Below are positions 1 through 9,514 of a DNA stretch of 24,047 nucleotides, in pieces. The DNA lies in NCBI GenBank assembly GCA_025201705.1, contig MU617084.1, positions 1-24,047 on the forward strand, given 5' to 3'. The stretch comes from Dissophora ornata. Its lineage: Eukaryota; Mortierellomycota; Mortierellomycetes; Mortierellales; Mortierellaceae. Position 1 is the stretch's first letter. The number at the start of each line of letters is the position of its first letter. The position numbers were made by a program, and so were the translations under genes. Below the pieces are notes generated by a model. It was not told the DNA's origin and searched no databases. It saw only the letters and a list, made by a program, of their open reading frames with translations.

Positions 1-29
1 CCCCTCGTGGGAATTAGGAGTCTGCGTCC

Positions 30-1944
30 ATGAATGATCACGACCCACACCACCAAGCGACTTCTCCTTCCTCCTCCTCTGTGCTCTTCTCCGCAGGCAC
101 CTTATCTTCCAAGGCCCCACGAGGCGGCGAGTCGCTAGAGCAATGGAACGAGGTTGGCTCCTCGTCCTTGCAACCAGCAGGTGCAACTTCCTCCGATTCG
201 GATACATCCGGGGCAGTCTCAGAGGCAGCGATGGCTATTGTTGCTCAGACCTACGCAGGTCATCATGGCCGAGGTGGGGGACGACACGTTGGACAAGAAT
301 ATGGTAACGGATACGATGATGAAGATGATCAATCGTTTAATAACTGTTGCATCTCCTCGTCCCTTGCTGCTGCTGCTGCTGCTGGATCATCGTCCTCACC
401 ATCACTCTCCCCATCTTCGTCGAGTTCCTCCGACGCGGATGATGATGACGACGACGACTATGAGGATGTGGATGACGGCCATGAAGGTGGGGAAGGAGAG
501 GACGAAGAGGAAGACCCAGGTGATTCGCAAGAAAATGATTCGTCCAGTTTCAGTGACCGACAAATGCAAAGACGACGAAGCAAACAACACCAACAGCTTC
601 TGTTGCAGCAGCAAATGCAACAACGGCAGCAACAACTGTTGGACTACTATGGTGGAGGTCGGAGACACGGTGCGGGGGTCAATGATGGGCTGTTGCCACC
701 AGCGCCTGCACCGGCGATCGAGCCCTTGTCGGATCGAGAGGCGTTGGAGTTGGAGGCAAGGCAACGCCGGTTGGAGAGACATATTGATAAACGACGACAG
801 TCGCTGAATGGAAGTCAACCTCCACCGTAAGTACTTTCTCTCACCCCCCCCCCCATCTACGATTTCAGTTTTTTTAAAAAAAAAACACATGCCACCCTTG
901 ACAAGCATAATTGTCTATTCTTATTTTTACTGTTTGTTGCTGATTTTGGGGTTTTTTTTCTTGAAAAAAAAATTATATTTTTTTAGCACCCCAAGGAGGA
1001 AGAAGAGAAAAAAAGCCAAGGATCTTCGGAAACAGGTACTGCTTAAGAATGCGCAGTATATGGGTGAGTGACTGGATGGCAGTGCCAGTCAAGGGGGTCC
1101 TTCGGAGATATCGACGTCAATAGCGGCATCCTGGATGGACCCCTTCCTATTGAAGATGATTAGAGAGGAGGCAGAGAAAGAGATTGAAGAGGACAGAAGA
1201 AGACGAAGACGCAGGAGGAGAAAAGATGGATTGAAGGGAGGTGGTGATGGTGAAGACAACGATAACGATGATGATGAGGAGGAGGAGGAGGAGGAGGAGG
1301 AGGAGGAGGAGGAAGGGGATGAGGATGAGGATGATGACGACGAGGACGAGGACGAGGACGAAGATGAAGACGAAGATCAGGAATATCAGGCAGAGAACGA
1401 GGAGGAAGAAGAGGAGGATGACGGTGATGAAGGCGAATATTATGAGGACGTGGGCGGTGGGTTTGACGAGGAACAGATGGACGAGGATGAACCCATGGAT
1501 GAGGATGAACCCATGGACGAGGATGAGCCCATGGACGAGGATGACGGGGATGCATTTATGCACGGGGCCGTGAATGAGCAACCCTCTGGTACGCTTGGAG
1601 GGTCACTACTCTTGAAGGGTCATTTCCCCTCGAACGACCCCCCGGTTCTCAGCAGCAGTAGCAATGTCAAAAATGAAGCCACGAGAACCGTTCAGAAAGA
1701 CATATCGCGATTGACGTTTATCCACCAGAGCAACAGTACGAGCACAGATCACACACCATCATCCACAGAAGGGAGGACGCCTTCCTCCCTTCCGTTCCAT
1801 TCCTGGCCGAAAACAACCGAGGTTGTGGCACCCATTCCTGTGTGCGCGTTCACGTCGGGTAGGGCCATGGCCTTATCGTATTGGGAGCGCACCAAAAAAG
1901 TATTTGCTCCATCATCTTTCCCTGGCCCTTCATATAACCCGTAG
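30..1944 (+). CDS. Acidic low-complexity protein of unknown function, 3 exons
   Basis: I do not recognise this gene. The model joins 30-826, 987-1063 and 1124-1944, giving 564 codons plus TAG. Donors are GTAAGT (827) and GTGAGT (1064); acceptors are TTTTTAG (986) and CAATAG (1123), and the frame is kept across both. Visible parts in order: a Ser-rich N-terminus with a short poly-Ala run, an Asp/Glu block, a Gln-rich segment, a basic nuclear-localisation-like patch across the first junction (PRRKKRKKAKDLRK), a run of about nine Arg, a long Glu/Asp tract, three MDEDEP repeats plus a partial fourth, and an ordinary C-terminus. A basic/acidic make-up like this would suit a nuclear or histone/nucleolar-associated protein, but that is inference. 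ATG 30 is the first ATG after an in-frame TAG at 15-17; since that TAG could be a splice acceptor, an upstream exon outside the window is possible. Retaining intron 2 would end translation at TGA 1069-1071. Confidence 0.6.
1276..1313 (+). repeat. (GAG)n trinucleotide microsatellite in coding sequence
   Basis: About 12 consecutive GAG/GGA units encode an uninterrupted poly-Glu run in the acidic protein. The length is a multiple of three in effect, so slippage would change the length of the acidic tract without breaking the frame. Confidence 0.9.
1477..1545 (+). repeat. 18-bp coding minisatellite, MDEDEP repeats
   Basis: Three 18-bp units starting at 1477, 1495 and 1513 encode MDEDEP, and a fourth partial unit at 1531-1545 encodes MDEDD. 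Units differ only at a few third-codon positions, so the array is young or kept homogeneous. Confidence 0.9.
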
Positions 1945-1980
1945 TACCCCCCCTGACTTGACAAAAAAAGTTCATTACTC

Positions 1981-1986
1981 AATAAA
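1981..1986 (+). terminator. AATAAA polyadenylation signal of the acidic-protein gene
   Basis: A canonical AATAAA lies about 37 nt after the TAG stop at 1942-1944, with T-rich sequence (poly-T near 2013-2025) following. The position fits a 3'-end processing signal. Confidence 0.5.
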
Positions 1987-2060
1987 GAAGCTATTGTACC
2001 ATAAGCCGTGACCTTTTTTTTTTTTGGAGCCAGGTGTTTTATTCGTTACTCTGATATAGA

Positions 2061-2158
2061 CTTGCATTCTCTGAATGCAAGCAAGCAGGAGTTTCTTAAG
2101 GGTTCACCAGGGAGATTGTTCGCAAAATTTTCTTTGCTTGCATTCAGAGAAATGCAAG
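2061..2158. repeat. Pair of related hairpins forming a larger inverted repeat
   Basis: The left arm (2061-2081) is a hairpin: CTTGCATTC, loop TCT, GAATGCAAG. The right arm (2137-2158) is a second hairpin: CTTGCATT, loop CAGAGA, AATGCAAG. The two arms are also reverse complements of each other (2061-2084 against 2134-2158) with a single 1-nt insertion, about 50 nt apart. No gene covers the region, which sits between the 3' ends of two convergent genes. Confidence 0.75.
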
Positions 2159-2209
2159 GTTAAAGGACTCAAAATATATAAGCGATTGAATTGTTTAGAA
2201 TATTTACAG

Positions 2210-2239
2210 CAGAGTAATGGCCAATTGGCCGTTGCTCTG
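2210..2239. repeat. 30-nt palindrome centred on GGCCAATTGGCC
   Basis: The two 15-nt halves pair completely if two G-T wobbles are allowed, around the perfect core GGCCAATTGGCC. The outer ends are CAGAG/CTCTG. A TTACTCTG at 2046-2053 is complementary to the left end of the palindrome. It may be a footprint of a small inverted-repeat element, but there is no clear target-site duplication. Confidence 0.7.
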
Positions 2240-2271
2240 AAAGTGGACTGTTGTCTAAATTAATTGTGTGC

Positions 2272-2304
2272 TCCAGAGATAACATTCTGTCCAGAGATAA
2301 CATT
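2272..2304 (+). repeat. 18-bp tandem duplication
   Basis: The 15-mer TCCAGAGATAACATT occurs at 2272-2286 and again at 2290-2304, exactly 18 bp apart. It lies just right of the palindrome. Confidence 0.8.
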
Positions 2305-2416
2305 ACGTCCAAAGGGGTGAACGATTTTCTTTTTTTTTTTTTTTTTCAGTCGCGTGCTCGAAGTGTGTGAGCACATTGAGACATGCAAGAGAAAGTTGGT
2401 TTTTTTCTTTTTAATT

Positions 2417-2422
2417 TTTATT
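2417..2422 (-). terminator. AATAAA polyadenylation signal of PTR2
   Basis: On the minus strand AATAAA lies about 80 nt after the PTR2 stop, in an A/T-rich 3' region. This is a reasonable 3'-end signal for the transporter transcript. Confidence 0.4.
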
Positions 2423-2499
2423 TTATGATATTAAGGGGGGGATGGATGTGGCTATGGTACAAGAATCATCTCTGGCAAGCACGCATTTTTTTTTTTTGC

Positions 2500-4312
2500 T
2501 TAGTACTTGGTCAAAGAATACTCAGCCTCCTTGGCAAGACGAGCAGACTCGTTGATGGAAGGACGCTCCTTACGAGGAGTGTAGTAGTACGAAGCAATGC
2601 AGTAAAGGATGAAGCCAAAGAGACCAATGCCGGAGTAAGCCCAACCCTTAGGACCAGTGGCCAAACCAGCGTCGGCAAAAGCAGGCTCCAAGATGATGAT
2701 CAAAATCGAACCGAGAGAGGTCGACAACAACCAGAAGGAAGTCGAGACAGCACGGAACTGGCGACCGGCCTCAATGTACGTGAACTGGACACCGGTGGGG
2801 GACATGAGGGCCTCACCGAGGGAGAGCAAGAACCACTGAGGAACCTGCAACCAACCAGAGTAGCACTGCGCGCAGTAGGTACCATCGTAGTCAGCAGCGT
2901 TGTTAATGTCGCGGCCAGAGGTCTCGAAGGCCTTCTCGATCATGGGGGCAAGAGCAGCAGAGACGGCAAAGGAAATGACGATCAAGAGGTAACCGACAGC
3001 CATACGACGCTGAGGACCAAAGTTCCATCCACGGCGAGCGCAGAAGGGGTAGACGACCGAGGCCAAAAGGGGGACCAAGATGATAATGAAGATGGTGTTG
3101 ATGATACCGAATTGGGCCGACTGAACGTAGGACTGGGTAGGGTCAGTGCCTCCAAAGATGGCACCGTTCATGAGGTAGTACTGGTCAGACCACTCGTTGG
3201 AGTTCTGGTTGTACAACATCCAGCAGAAAGCGAAGGGGATGACAACGGGAACGAGGACGAGACCGAAATCGCGGCACTCCTCAATAAACACACCACCGTA
3301 CTTCTCCTCGGCAAAGTTGAGCCAGTGGCCCTTGGCAGCACGCTCAGCGGGCGAGGCAGCACGGTTCAACTTGGCAGCATAAAGGGTAGCCTGGAGAGCC
3401 TTGAGGGGCAAGAACTCGCCCAGTGGGGGGACGATACGGTAGAAGCGGTGACCAGAGGCGAAGACGGTCAAAGCAATCGCGAAGACGACGGTAGGCAGCA
3501 AGAAACCACCAGCGAAGCAGGTATCCTGGCCATAGCAGTGAAGCTTGGTCAACTCTGGGACGATGAACTGAGTCAAAAGACCTCCGACGTTGATGGCAAC
3601 ATAGAAGATGTTGAAGAAGAAATCCTTGCCGGCTTCCTGGGAGGGAAGGTACTGATCACCACCGTGGGAGGAGACGCAGGGCTTGATACCACCGGTACCG
3701 ATAGCGATAATCAACATGGGCAAGAAGGTCAAGAAGTGGGAGACCTGACCGACCTGACCGATCAAGTTGGGGATAGCAAAGACAGTGACCATGATCATAC
3801 CAATCAAGTAAACGATCGAGAAACTGATAATAGTCCACCTGTGAACCAAAAAAAAAAAAAAATCAGCGAGTTAGAGGTCAGGCCCTGAGAACTGATGTGG
3901 ACGTTTGCGTTATTCGAGTGCGAATGAGAATATGTTCTTACCATTTGCCCAAGAATGAATCGGAGAGAGCAGCACCGATCAAAGGGAAGAAGTAAGCCAA
4001 CATAGTGAAGGCAGTTGAGAAGACCTTGGCATCAACGGCAGTCATTCCGGTGATGAGACGGAAGTACTTGTTCAAGTTGGGCTGAACACCATAGTAGCAG
4101 AAACGCTCACCAAACTCGTTGGGCAAGATGAAGTAGACAGCCTTGGGCATCTTGTTGGGGTTCGCCATCAACTTGGCATCGAGCTCAGCATTAAGACGAG
4201 CCTCCAACTCAAGGAGCTCCTTCTCGTGCTCGGTCAAGAGATCAATAGGAGCCAGCTCCTTAATTTCAAGGTCGGAAATATCCTCCGCCTGAATATCCTG
4301 CTTTTCAGACAT
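2500..4312 (-). CDS. PTR2: PTR2/POT-family proton-coupled peptide transporter
   Basis: This is a plasma-membrane proton/oligopeptide symporter of the major facilitator superfamily that imports di- and tripeptides. Exons are 4312-3942 and 3838-2500; the 103-nt intron (GTAAGA...CAG) splits a Trp codon, and the sum is 1710 nt, 569 aa, normal for fungal PTR2. The first transmembrane helix carries the proton-coupling motif ExxER as EFGER (66-70), followed by FCYYG. The first family signature spans GAALSDSFLGKW...YLIG and crosses the splice junction. GTGGIKPCV and the second signature FFFNIFYVAINVGG (about 198-211) follow. I chose the ATG at 4312 because the in-frame upstream extension is only translated CA-repeat leader. 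Residues 1-55 form a hydrophilic, Glu/Leu-rich cytosolic tail. Codons are strongly C/G-ending (GCC, ATC, GTC, AAG), suggesting high expression. Confidence 0.95.
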
Positions 4313-4334
4313 TGTAGTAGAGGTCGTGTGTTCG

Positions 4335-4384
4335 TATGTGTGTGTGTGTGTGTATGTGTGTATGTGTGTATATGTGTGTGTGTG
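4335..4384. repeat. GT/CA microsatellite in the PTR2 5' leader
   Basis: An interrupted (TG)n tract on the plus strand, with TA interruptions, starts about 20 nt upstream of the PTR2 start codon. It is presumably transcribed as a CA repeat in the 5' UTR. Confidence 0.9.
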
Positions 4385-4521
4385 AGGAAGGGAAGATGAA
4401 AGTGGCTGGTGGGTGGAAAAGGGAAACGAATAGAGAGGGCGTGAGGGCGAAGAGGGGAGGAGTTTGCACTGAGGAACCAACAACAGAAGAAAAAAAGGTT
4501 GAAGTGAGAAGGCTGCCGACT

Positions 4522-4530
4522 CTTTATATA
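4522..4530 (-). promoter_or_regulatory. Candidate TATA box of PTR2
   Basis: The minus strand reads TATATAAAG about 210 nt upstream of the PTR2 ATG. It is a good match to the TATA consensus at a distance that allows a leader of roughly 170-180 nt. Confidence 0.45.
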
Positions 4531-4532
4531 TC

Positions 4533-7500
4533 TCTTTTCTACCAGGGAAAAAGGGCAGTTGGAAATTTAGACGTTCCGGGCGAGCGTGATTACCGTAGAC
4601 ACGGGTAGTCCAGTGAATAAGGGTTGGCGATTCAATAGTTTAATCTAGCGCGAATAGACTATTGATATTGACACTCAATAGAGGCCCCCAAATAGTTTTT
4701 AGTATCCAGACTGAATAGGCAAATGTGCTCAGAGCAAAGTCCAATGGAGAGCATTTGCGGAGGTGCGGAGGGTCTCCTGGGTGCAGAGGCACTGTTGCGG
4801 GACTCGGTGTGTTCCACTTGGACGCATTCAACCTAACCTGCATGTGCCTGTTTACAGATACAAAGGGTGGCTGCTCCCCTCATATAATCTGTTGTAATGT
4901 ATTTAATTTAATTAAAGTCTCTAATCTGTCGTCGTGTGCTGACAACTTGATTCGCTGATCAACCTGTCACTGTCCCCTGGCGCAAAAAAAACTTTGCACC
5001 AGCTTTGCGATTCGAAAGCAGGACGGTCTGGCCTGTGGACGGCACTGCTCCGAAACACCCAGTGTTCCAGCCTTCCATTTCGAGCGAATAGGAACCCCCC
5101 CGCCCCGCGCAACCCAAAATGAAAACAGCCAACTTCTTTGACCTATCAGGCCAAATCTAATATTCAACCCCCTTCCTACTCGTAGCCTTCAACTGGAAAA
5201 AGTACTGCAGTCGGGTAAACGCACGATTGAGCGACGACATGGTGTATATTAAGCTATTGACGCGAAAAAAACAAACCAAGCAGAAAATAGATTAGGGGAA
5301 CACCGGGAACAACATATCACACGAAAACCCGGCACCCCCAGAAAAACGATAAAATTCTTCTTCCTCTTCATTTTGCAGAGCTAACCCTTTGTTGGCTGTA
5401 GGTCTTTTACCTTTCCACGCTGTCCATCGAGCAGGCTTGCGCAGGATCGCACACTCTAGACCCCCCCCTCTGTTTAGTAATTTTTCGAATGCGAAAGAAA
5501 AAAAAAATTTAAAAATTTCCACGGCCGTTTTCCCACATTGCCCAAAATGTATAATTAAAGACATCTGTATCCTGCGAACAAAATAGATACATCGTTGCCT
5601 GTTGCAAACAGCACGCCTCTGAGGCTCTAATTTCCTAATTTCGGAGCTGGAAGAGAATCTTCTGTGCTGCCGCGGGGGGTTTTTTTGGAGGGATCAGGGC
5701 TTTGATTTTTATTCCATCCGCCTCTTTCCTGTTCATAGTCTGGTGGTTCCTCTACAGGATCTGGGGTGCACTATCAAGTGGATTGGCCTAATGTTTCATG
5801 AGTGCTCTTTCTTGCTCATGAACAAGCTGAAGAAGAGCAAAAACTCTATTGGGGGGTCCTATAGGAGAATTTCCATCCTCTTTTGGCCACGTCAATACCA
5901 TGTAATCTGGACCTCAAAGGTGTAAATGCTCGTGACCATGAAACCATATCCAGGGTGTATTCCACCACTAGTTTTTTTTTTTCGCGCTCAATCGCCTGCA
6001 CCGAAAGTCTCTTTTGGCAGGCCAGAACTCTAATAGAACCCAAAAGGTGCATCTCTCTTCAAAAGACAGACTAGTCGGGGATGGACCTTGTAAATGTATA
6101 CGAAGCTCCTGTCAATCGTCCTCGGGCGAGCAAAGAACACGATTGAAATATATGATGTCATGCGTGTAGACGGATTCACCTTGGGAACACTAACCACTTG
6201 ATTAGATACTTCATGGTAGACTAGCTCGGTAACGATATCGATTTAACAATGGTAGAGATTGTGGTATTTATTCCTGTGCGTCCCTACCGGTAATTGGAAA
6301 AATGTTGCCAATTGTTTGTACGACGCGGTCAAAGTGTCTAAACAAATCAAGTACAAACAAAGGCAAGAAACCTTACACGCTAAAACAGCCTTCTAAATGA
6401 GTGTGGGAAAAGAACAACAACAACGTGAGAGAACAACGAGAAAACACGAGATACGAACCACGGTGGTTCGTGGGAGAAAGAGAGCTGGCGTGCATGATGT
6501 AAAGTCTCCATCGTGACCACAAGTGGTAAATACGGCTTTTATAAAAATGGCTATTGTCTTTAAACTGTGGCTGTCGCTGCTGAAACAGTACGTCTCGGAG
6601 GCAAAGTTGGAAGGACACCATAGAACGCCGTTATGGCGCTGACTATCCTAGCCAATTTTACGACGAGACGATTTTCCTTACCGTGTCTAGTTTTGCTGAT
6701 ACTGCCGTCTATTCGTAGATTTTGAACTATGTTATGATTTCTAACGCATCTTTGCAACGTCGATTCAATGTCGTTGGTGTTTGTTGAGTTTGTTTTAAGG
6801 GAAGGGGATGGTGGCGAGGTGAAATGGTGAAAAAATGAGAACCACGGTAAAGCAACAAAATAAAAAAAAAGTAGAAAAGAAATTCCATTATCCCGAGAAT
6901 CCATGCAGAAGTTGGACACAACAAACAGCTCGCACAATGCACACACACTTCATGCTTCCATATAATGTAAATGCTGAGAAATAAACTGGTGCATAGAACT
7001 ACACTCGATCGAGTTCTACGAGTTTCAATGACGGTAGCTTTCCTGATGGCTAGATGGATGTAGGAGGCATATGGGCTAATAGGACGAGGTGGTTTCATGA
7101 AACGATGACGACCGGTCTCAGACCATGGCGCTGGAGCCCACAGGATTAACTCTGCTTCACCAGCTCTGCAAATCAAACAGCTTACAGCTGAGACCTGATG
7201 GATAGACTGCACACGGACAATGCATGCCATCCCGCCTTCTCGCCTTCTCGTTCTCACGGGGTTATGTGTCTCTTTTGTTTCCCTGTTTTGCAGGAACAAA
7301 GAGATGCTTGAGCATGCCAAAAGCGCTAGATCCAGGATCCAAACAACAAAATTAAGCATCGTGAGCAGTAAACAAAAGCTTTTGAAAGCCGGGCAGGGCA
7401 GGAAGGACATTTTCTGGGCTGTCCAGTCCAACCTTAAATACATTTTGCCTATGTTTGATTGGGCGTTTGTGGGACACATACAAGAAAGGGAACCCTCGTA

Positions 7501-7981
7501 AAGTGAAAGTACGTCTTGTTCGTGCGAACCTTAAAATTCTATCAAATCAGACATTCGCGTTTGGTAATTAAAGAAGATACTGCCCACGGCCAAACGGCAA
7601 AATAACGTCGTTATCGCATCGCATGGCATGAAAAAAGAAGAAAAAAAAATGCACGCAGTTAGACTACGACATGAGGACATGAGAACATGAGAATGTGAGA
7701 ACTTGAAAACATAAGAACATGAGAAATAAAAGAGAGAATAGGTTCAGACCGTGTCGGACCCGGGTTGCACAAAAGGATTCGTCTCAATGTTGGTACAGTA
7801 GTCTAGTGTGCACTATCAGCTCCTGCCTTCGTGTTTGTACACCTCGGGACAGTGCCTGTATAACGTAACGTCCCATGATACAATTAGACATTTTGTTACT
7901 CTGTCGCTGGGGTACATGAGGCGCTTCTATTCGCCCCTCGCTTAAAACTTTTGCGATGTTTTATGTTTCCATTGATCCTCT
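4533..7981. other. Gene-poor interval upstream of PTR2
   Basis: I see no supportable gene here on either strand. Short ORFs exist, and the longest is a minus-strand 250-codon frame (7479-6727), but none shows a known motif, a plausible intron structure or biased codon use. The left end is the PTR2 promoter. Local features are homopolymer runs, small inverted repeats (TCATGAG/CTCATGA around 5798-5822) and an octamer repeat near 7700. I saw no tRNA-like sequence with an internal GTTCRANNC box. Confidence 0.5.
7668..7723 (+). repeat. Degenerate 8-bp tandem repeat (RACATGAG)
   Basis: Seven consecutive octamers follow the pattern RACATGAG with one to three substitutions each. The array fades at its right edge into AAATAAAA. 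It lies in non-coding sequence. Confidence 0.8.
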
Positions 7982-8413
7982 ATGGTGCTTTTGGGCGGCA
8001 TGATCTTATACGTATCCTACTATCCCGCTTTCATGTCACTGGTTGGCGAGATGAACGACAAGGATGATCTAGAATTGAAGTATATAGGCGCCTGGATGTT
8101 TCTTCAAGCATATCTCTTCACACAATGCTTCTGGGGCGAGTTGGGACACGACAGTTGGTTCTCACTACATTCTCCCTCCCCATGCATATATTCCGTTTTC
8201 TTACATCCTAGGGACAACATCAGACAAAATAAACCGTATTATGAAGAGGCACTCCCGGGAACAATTACTAGGCCAAGTATATTCCCTCGGCTCTTGTTAT
8301 CGTACGAAAACTATTGGCGCCTCAAAAACCCAATGCTCCCCACAATTAGCTTCCCCGACGTCAAAGGCGACCCAGCCGCAAGGATGAAAATAAACCTTAT
8401 TAGCAACGAATAA
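7982..8413 (+). CDS. Hypothetical protein, weak candidate
   Basis: I do not recognise this 143-codon frame. It starts with a hydrophobic stretch (VLLGGMILYVSYYPAFMSLV) that could be a signal anchor or membrane segment. A mixed acidic/aromatic region and a Pro-containing C-terminus follow. Amino-acid composition is protein-like, but there is no motif or repeat and no neighbour to explain it. A pyrimidine-rich run ending in TTACATCCTAG (about 8160-8211) resembles an intron end, so the real exon structure may differ, and the sequence after it is open in a second frame. It could be a lineage-specific gene, a decayed gene or chance. Confidence 0.3.
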   Translation: MVLLGGMILYVSYYPAFMSLVGEMNDKDDLELKYIGAWMFLQAYLFTQCFWGELGHDSWFSLHSPSPCIYSVFLHPRDNIRQNKPYYEEALPGTITRPSIFPRLLLSYENYWRLKNPMLPTISFPDVKGDPAARMKINLISNE

Positions 8414-9514
8414 TATTCCGAGCGCGTCAATCAGAGCCGTGTTTACGAGTTTGTGTGCGGCCTAGAATGTTGTAAACAAAAAGGAACCTCCAAGGCCGCG
8501 CTTGGTTGGGCATAGTCTACATCATATCCCCACTCTTTCTGTTGTTTTTCCGTGAGACCCTCTTTGTTTCCGTTCATAAAAAAACTTTGGGTGAGCTCAT
8601 GCGTATTTTTGAGAGAGAAATAATAATAAAAAAAAACATCTGCTGGAAGAAAGCAACAGCCACAAGCGCAACAAAGACGTATGTGGTATACACGCTCTAT
8701 TGTGCCAAGACAGATCCAGGACAGCATTTTGGTTTAGTTTAGATTATACAACACTCTTTTGCTTCCGTCCCCAAGAAAGCACGCATGCTCTTTGCGGTAA
8801 TTTTATTTAACTGATTTTGAAAAGTCTACAGCCAGTCCTGTTAATCTTTATTTAAATTTTTGTCTGGTCCTTTATTTTCAGCTTTGACAAGTTCATGGTC
8901 CGATTTGAAGGGCTTGTGGTTAGTTTCAGGAGCACGCTAGATGCCATAATCCAATTATACATCTGTCTCTCAGACTCAGTCTAGTCTTCTTTCATACATT
9001 TGTTGAGGTACTGTACAGCCATTGCGCCTATGTGATCCAAGCAAAAGCTCATTTCTCTATTGAAGCCCTGCCTGCCGGATGTCGACCCGAAAGTGGGCAC
9101 ATGTCGCAAGAACGACATGGGCACTGCAGCTATAGCGCGGAGAAAAAAAAAAGAGAACAAAGTGTACATTGTCGCACTTGAACGTCCTAAAAGAGGACGA
9201 ATGGGAGCACATGTACGCAGGTCTGGGCTGAAGTCACATTAAAGTAGCCCGTCGTGTGTCCATCAAACCCACGGTGCGTTCGCAGGGTAGATTGCGCTTC
9301 TTCATATCGTATTTCGATCATGGAGGTGTCTTGGATAGAAGGTTTCTTTTTTTTCCCACGATGCGGATCAAATTCCTTGGTCATAAATACTGAAGCATAG
9401 CAAACACATTATTACAAGAGATTGGCACTTTTTATGTTGCTACATTCTAGGGGAAAAAAAGCGAGAAGAAAGGAAGAAGGAAGAAGGAAGAAAGATTGGA
9501 AAAAAATGAAAGAA
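8414..9514. other. Interval without a recognised gene
   Basis: Nothing here supports a gene. The right end, next to the GTPase stop codon, holds a purine-rich GAAGGAA repeat (about 9454-9506). On the minus strand this is a long pyrimidine tract ending in CCCCTAG, either 3' UTR or a facultative intron of the GTPase. Confidence 0.5.

Noticed and set aside
2383..3888. A 501-codon plus-strand ORF covering the PTR2 gene
   Set aside because: It is antisense to a clear transporter whose strongly biased codons leave few stops on the opposite strand. Its translation is rich in Asp/Gly/Ser with no motif.
6727..7479. Minus-strand 250-codon ORF
   Set aside because: It is long for chance, but I found no motif, no consistent codon bias and no credible domain order. 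It is kept only as a note in the gene-poor interval.
8981..9240. Minus-strand frame ending DHIGAMAVQYLN with nearby CxxC-like residues, considered as a second TnpB-like relic
   Set aside because: The cysteine pairs and the RuvC-III-like block are not in the expected order or spacing, and no other family block is visible.
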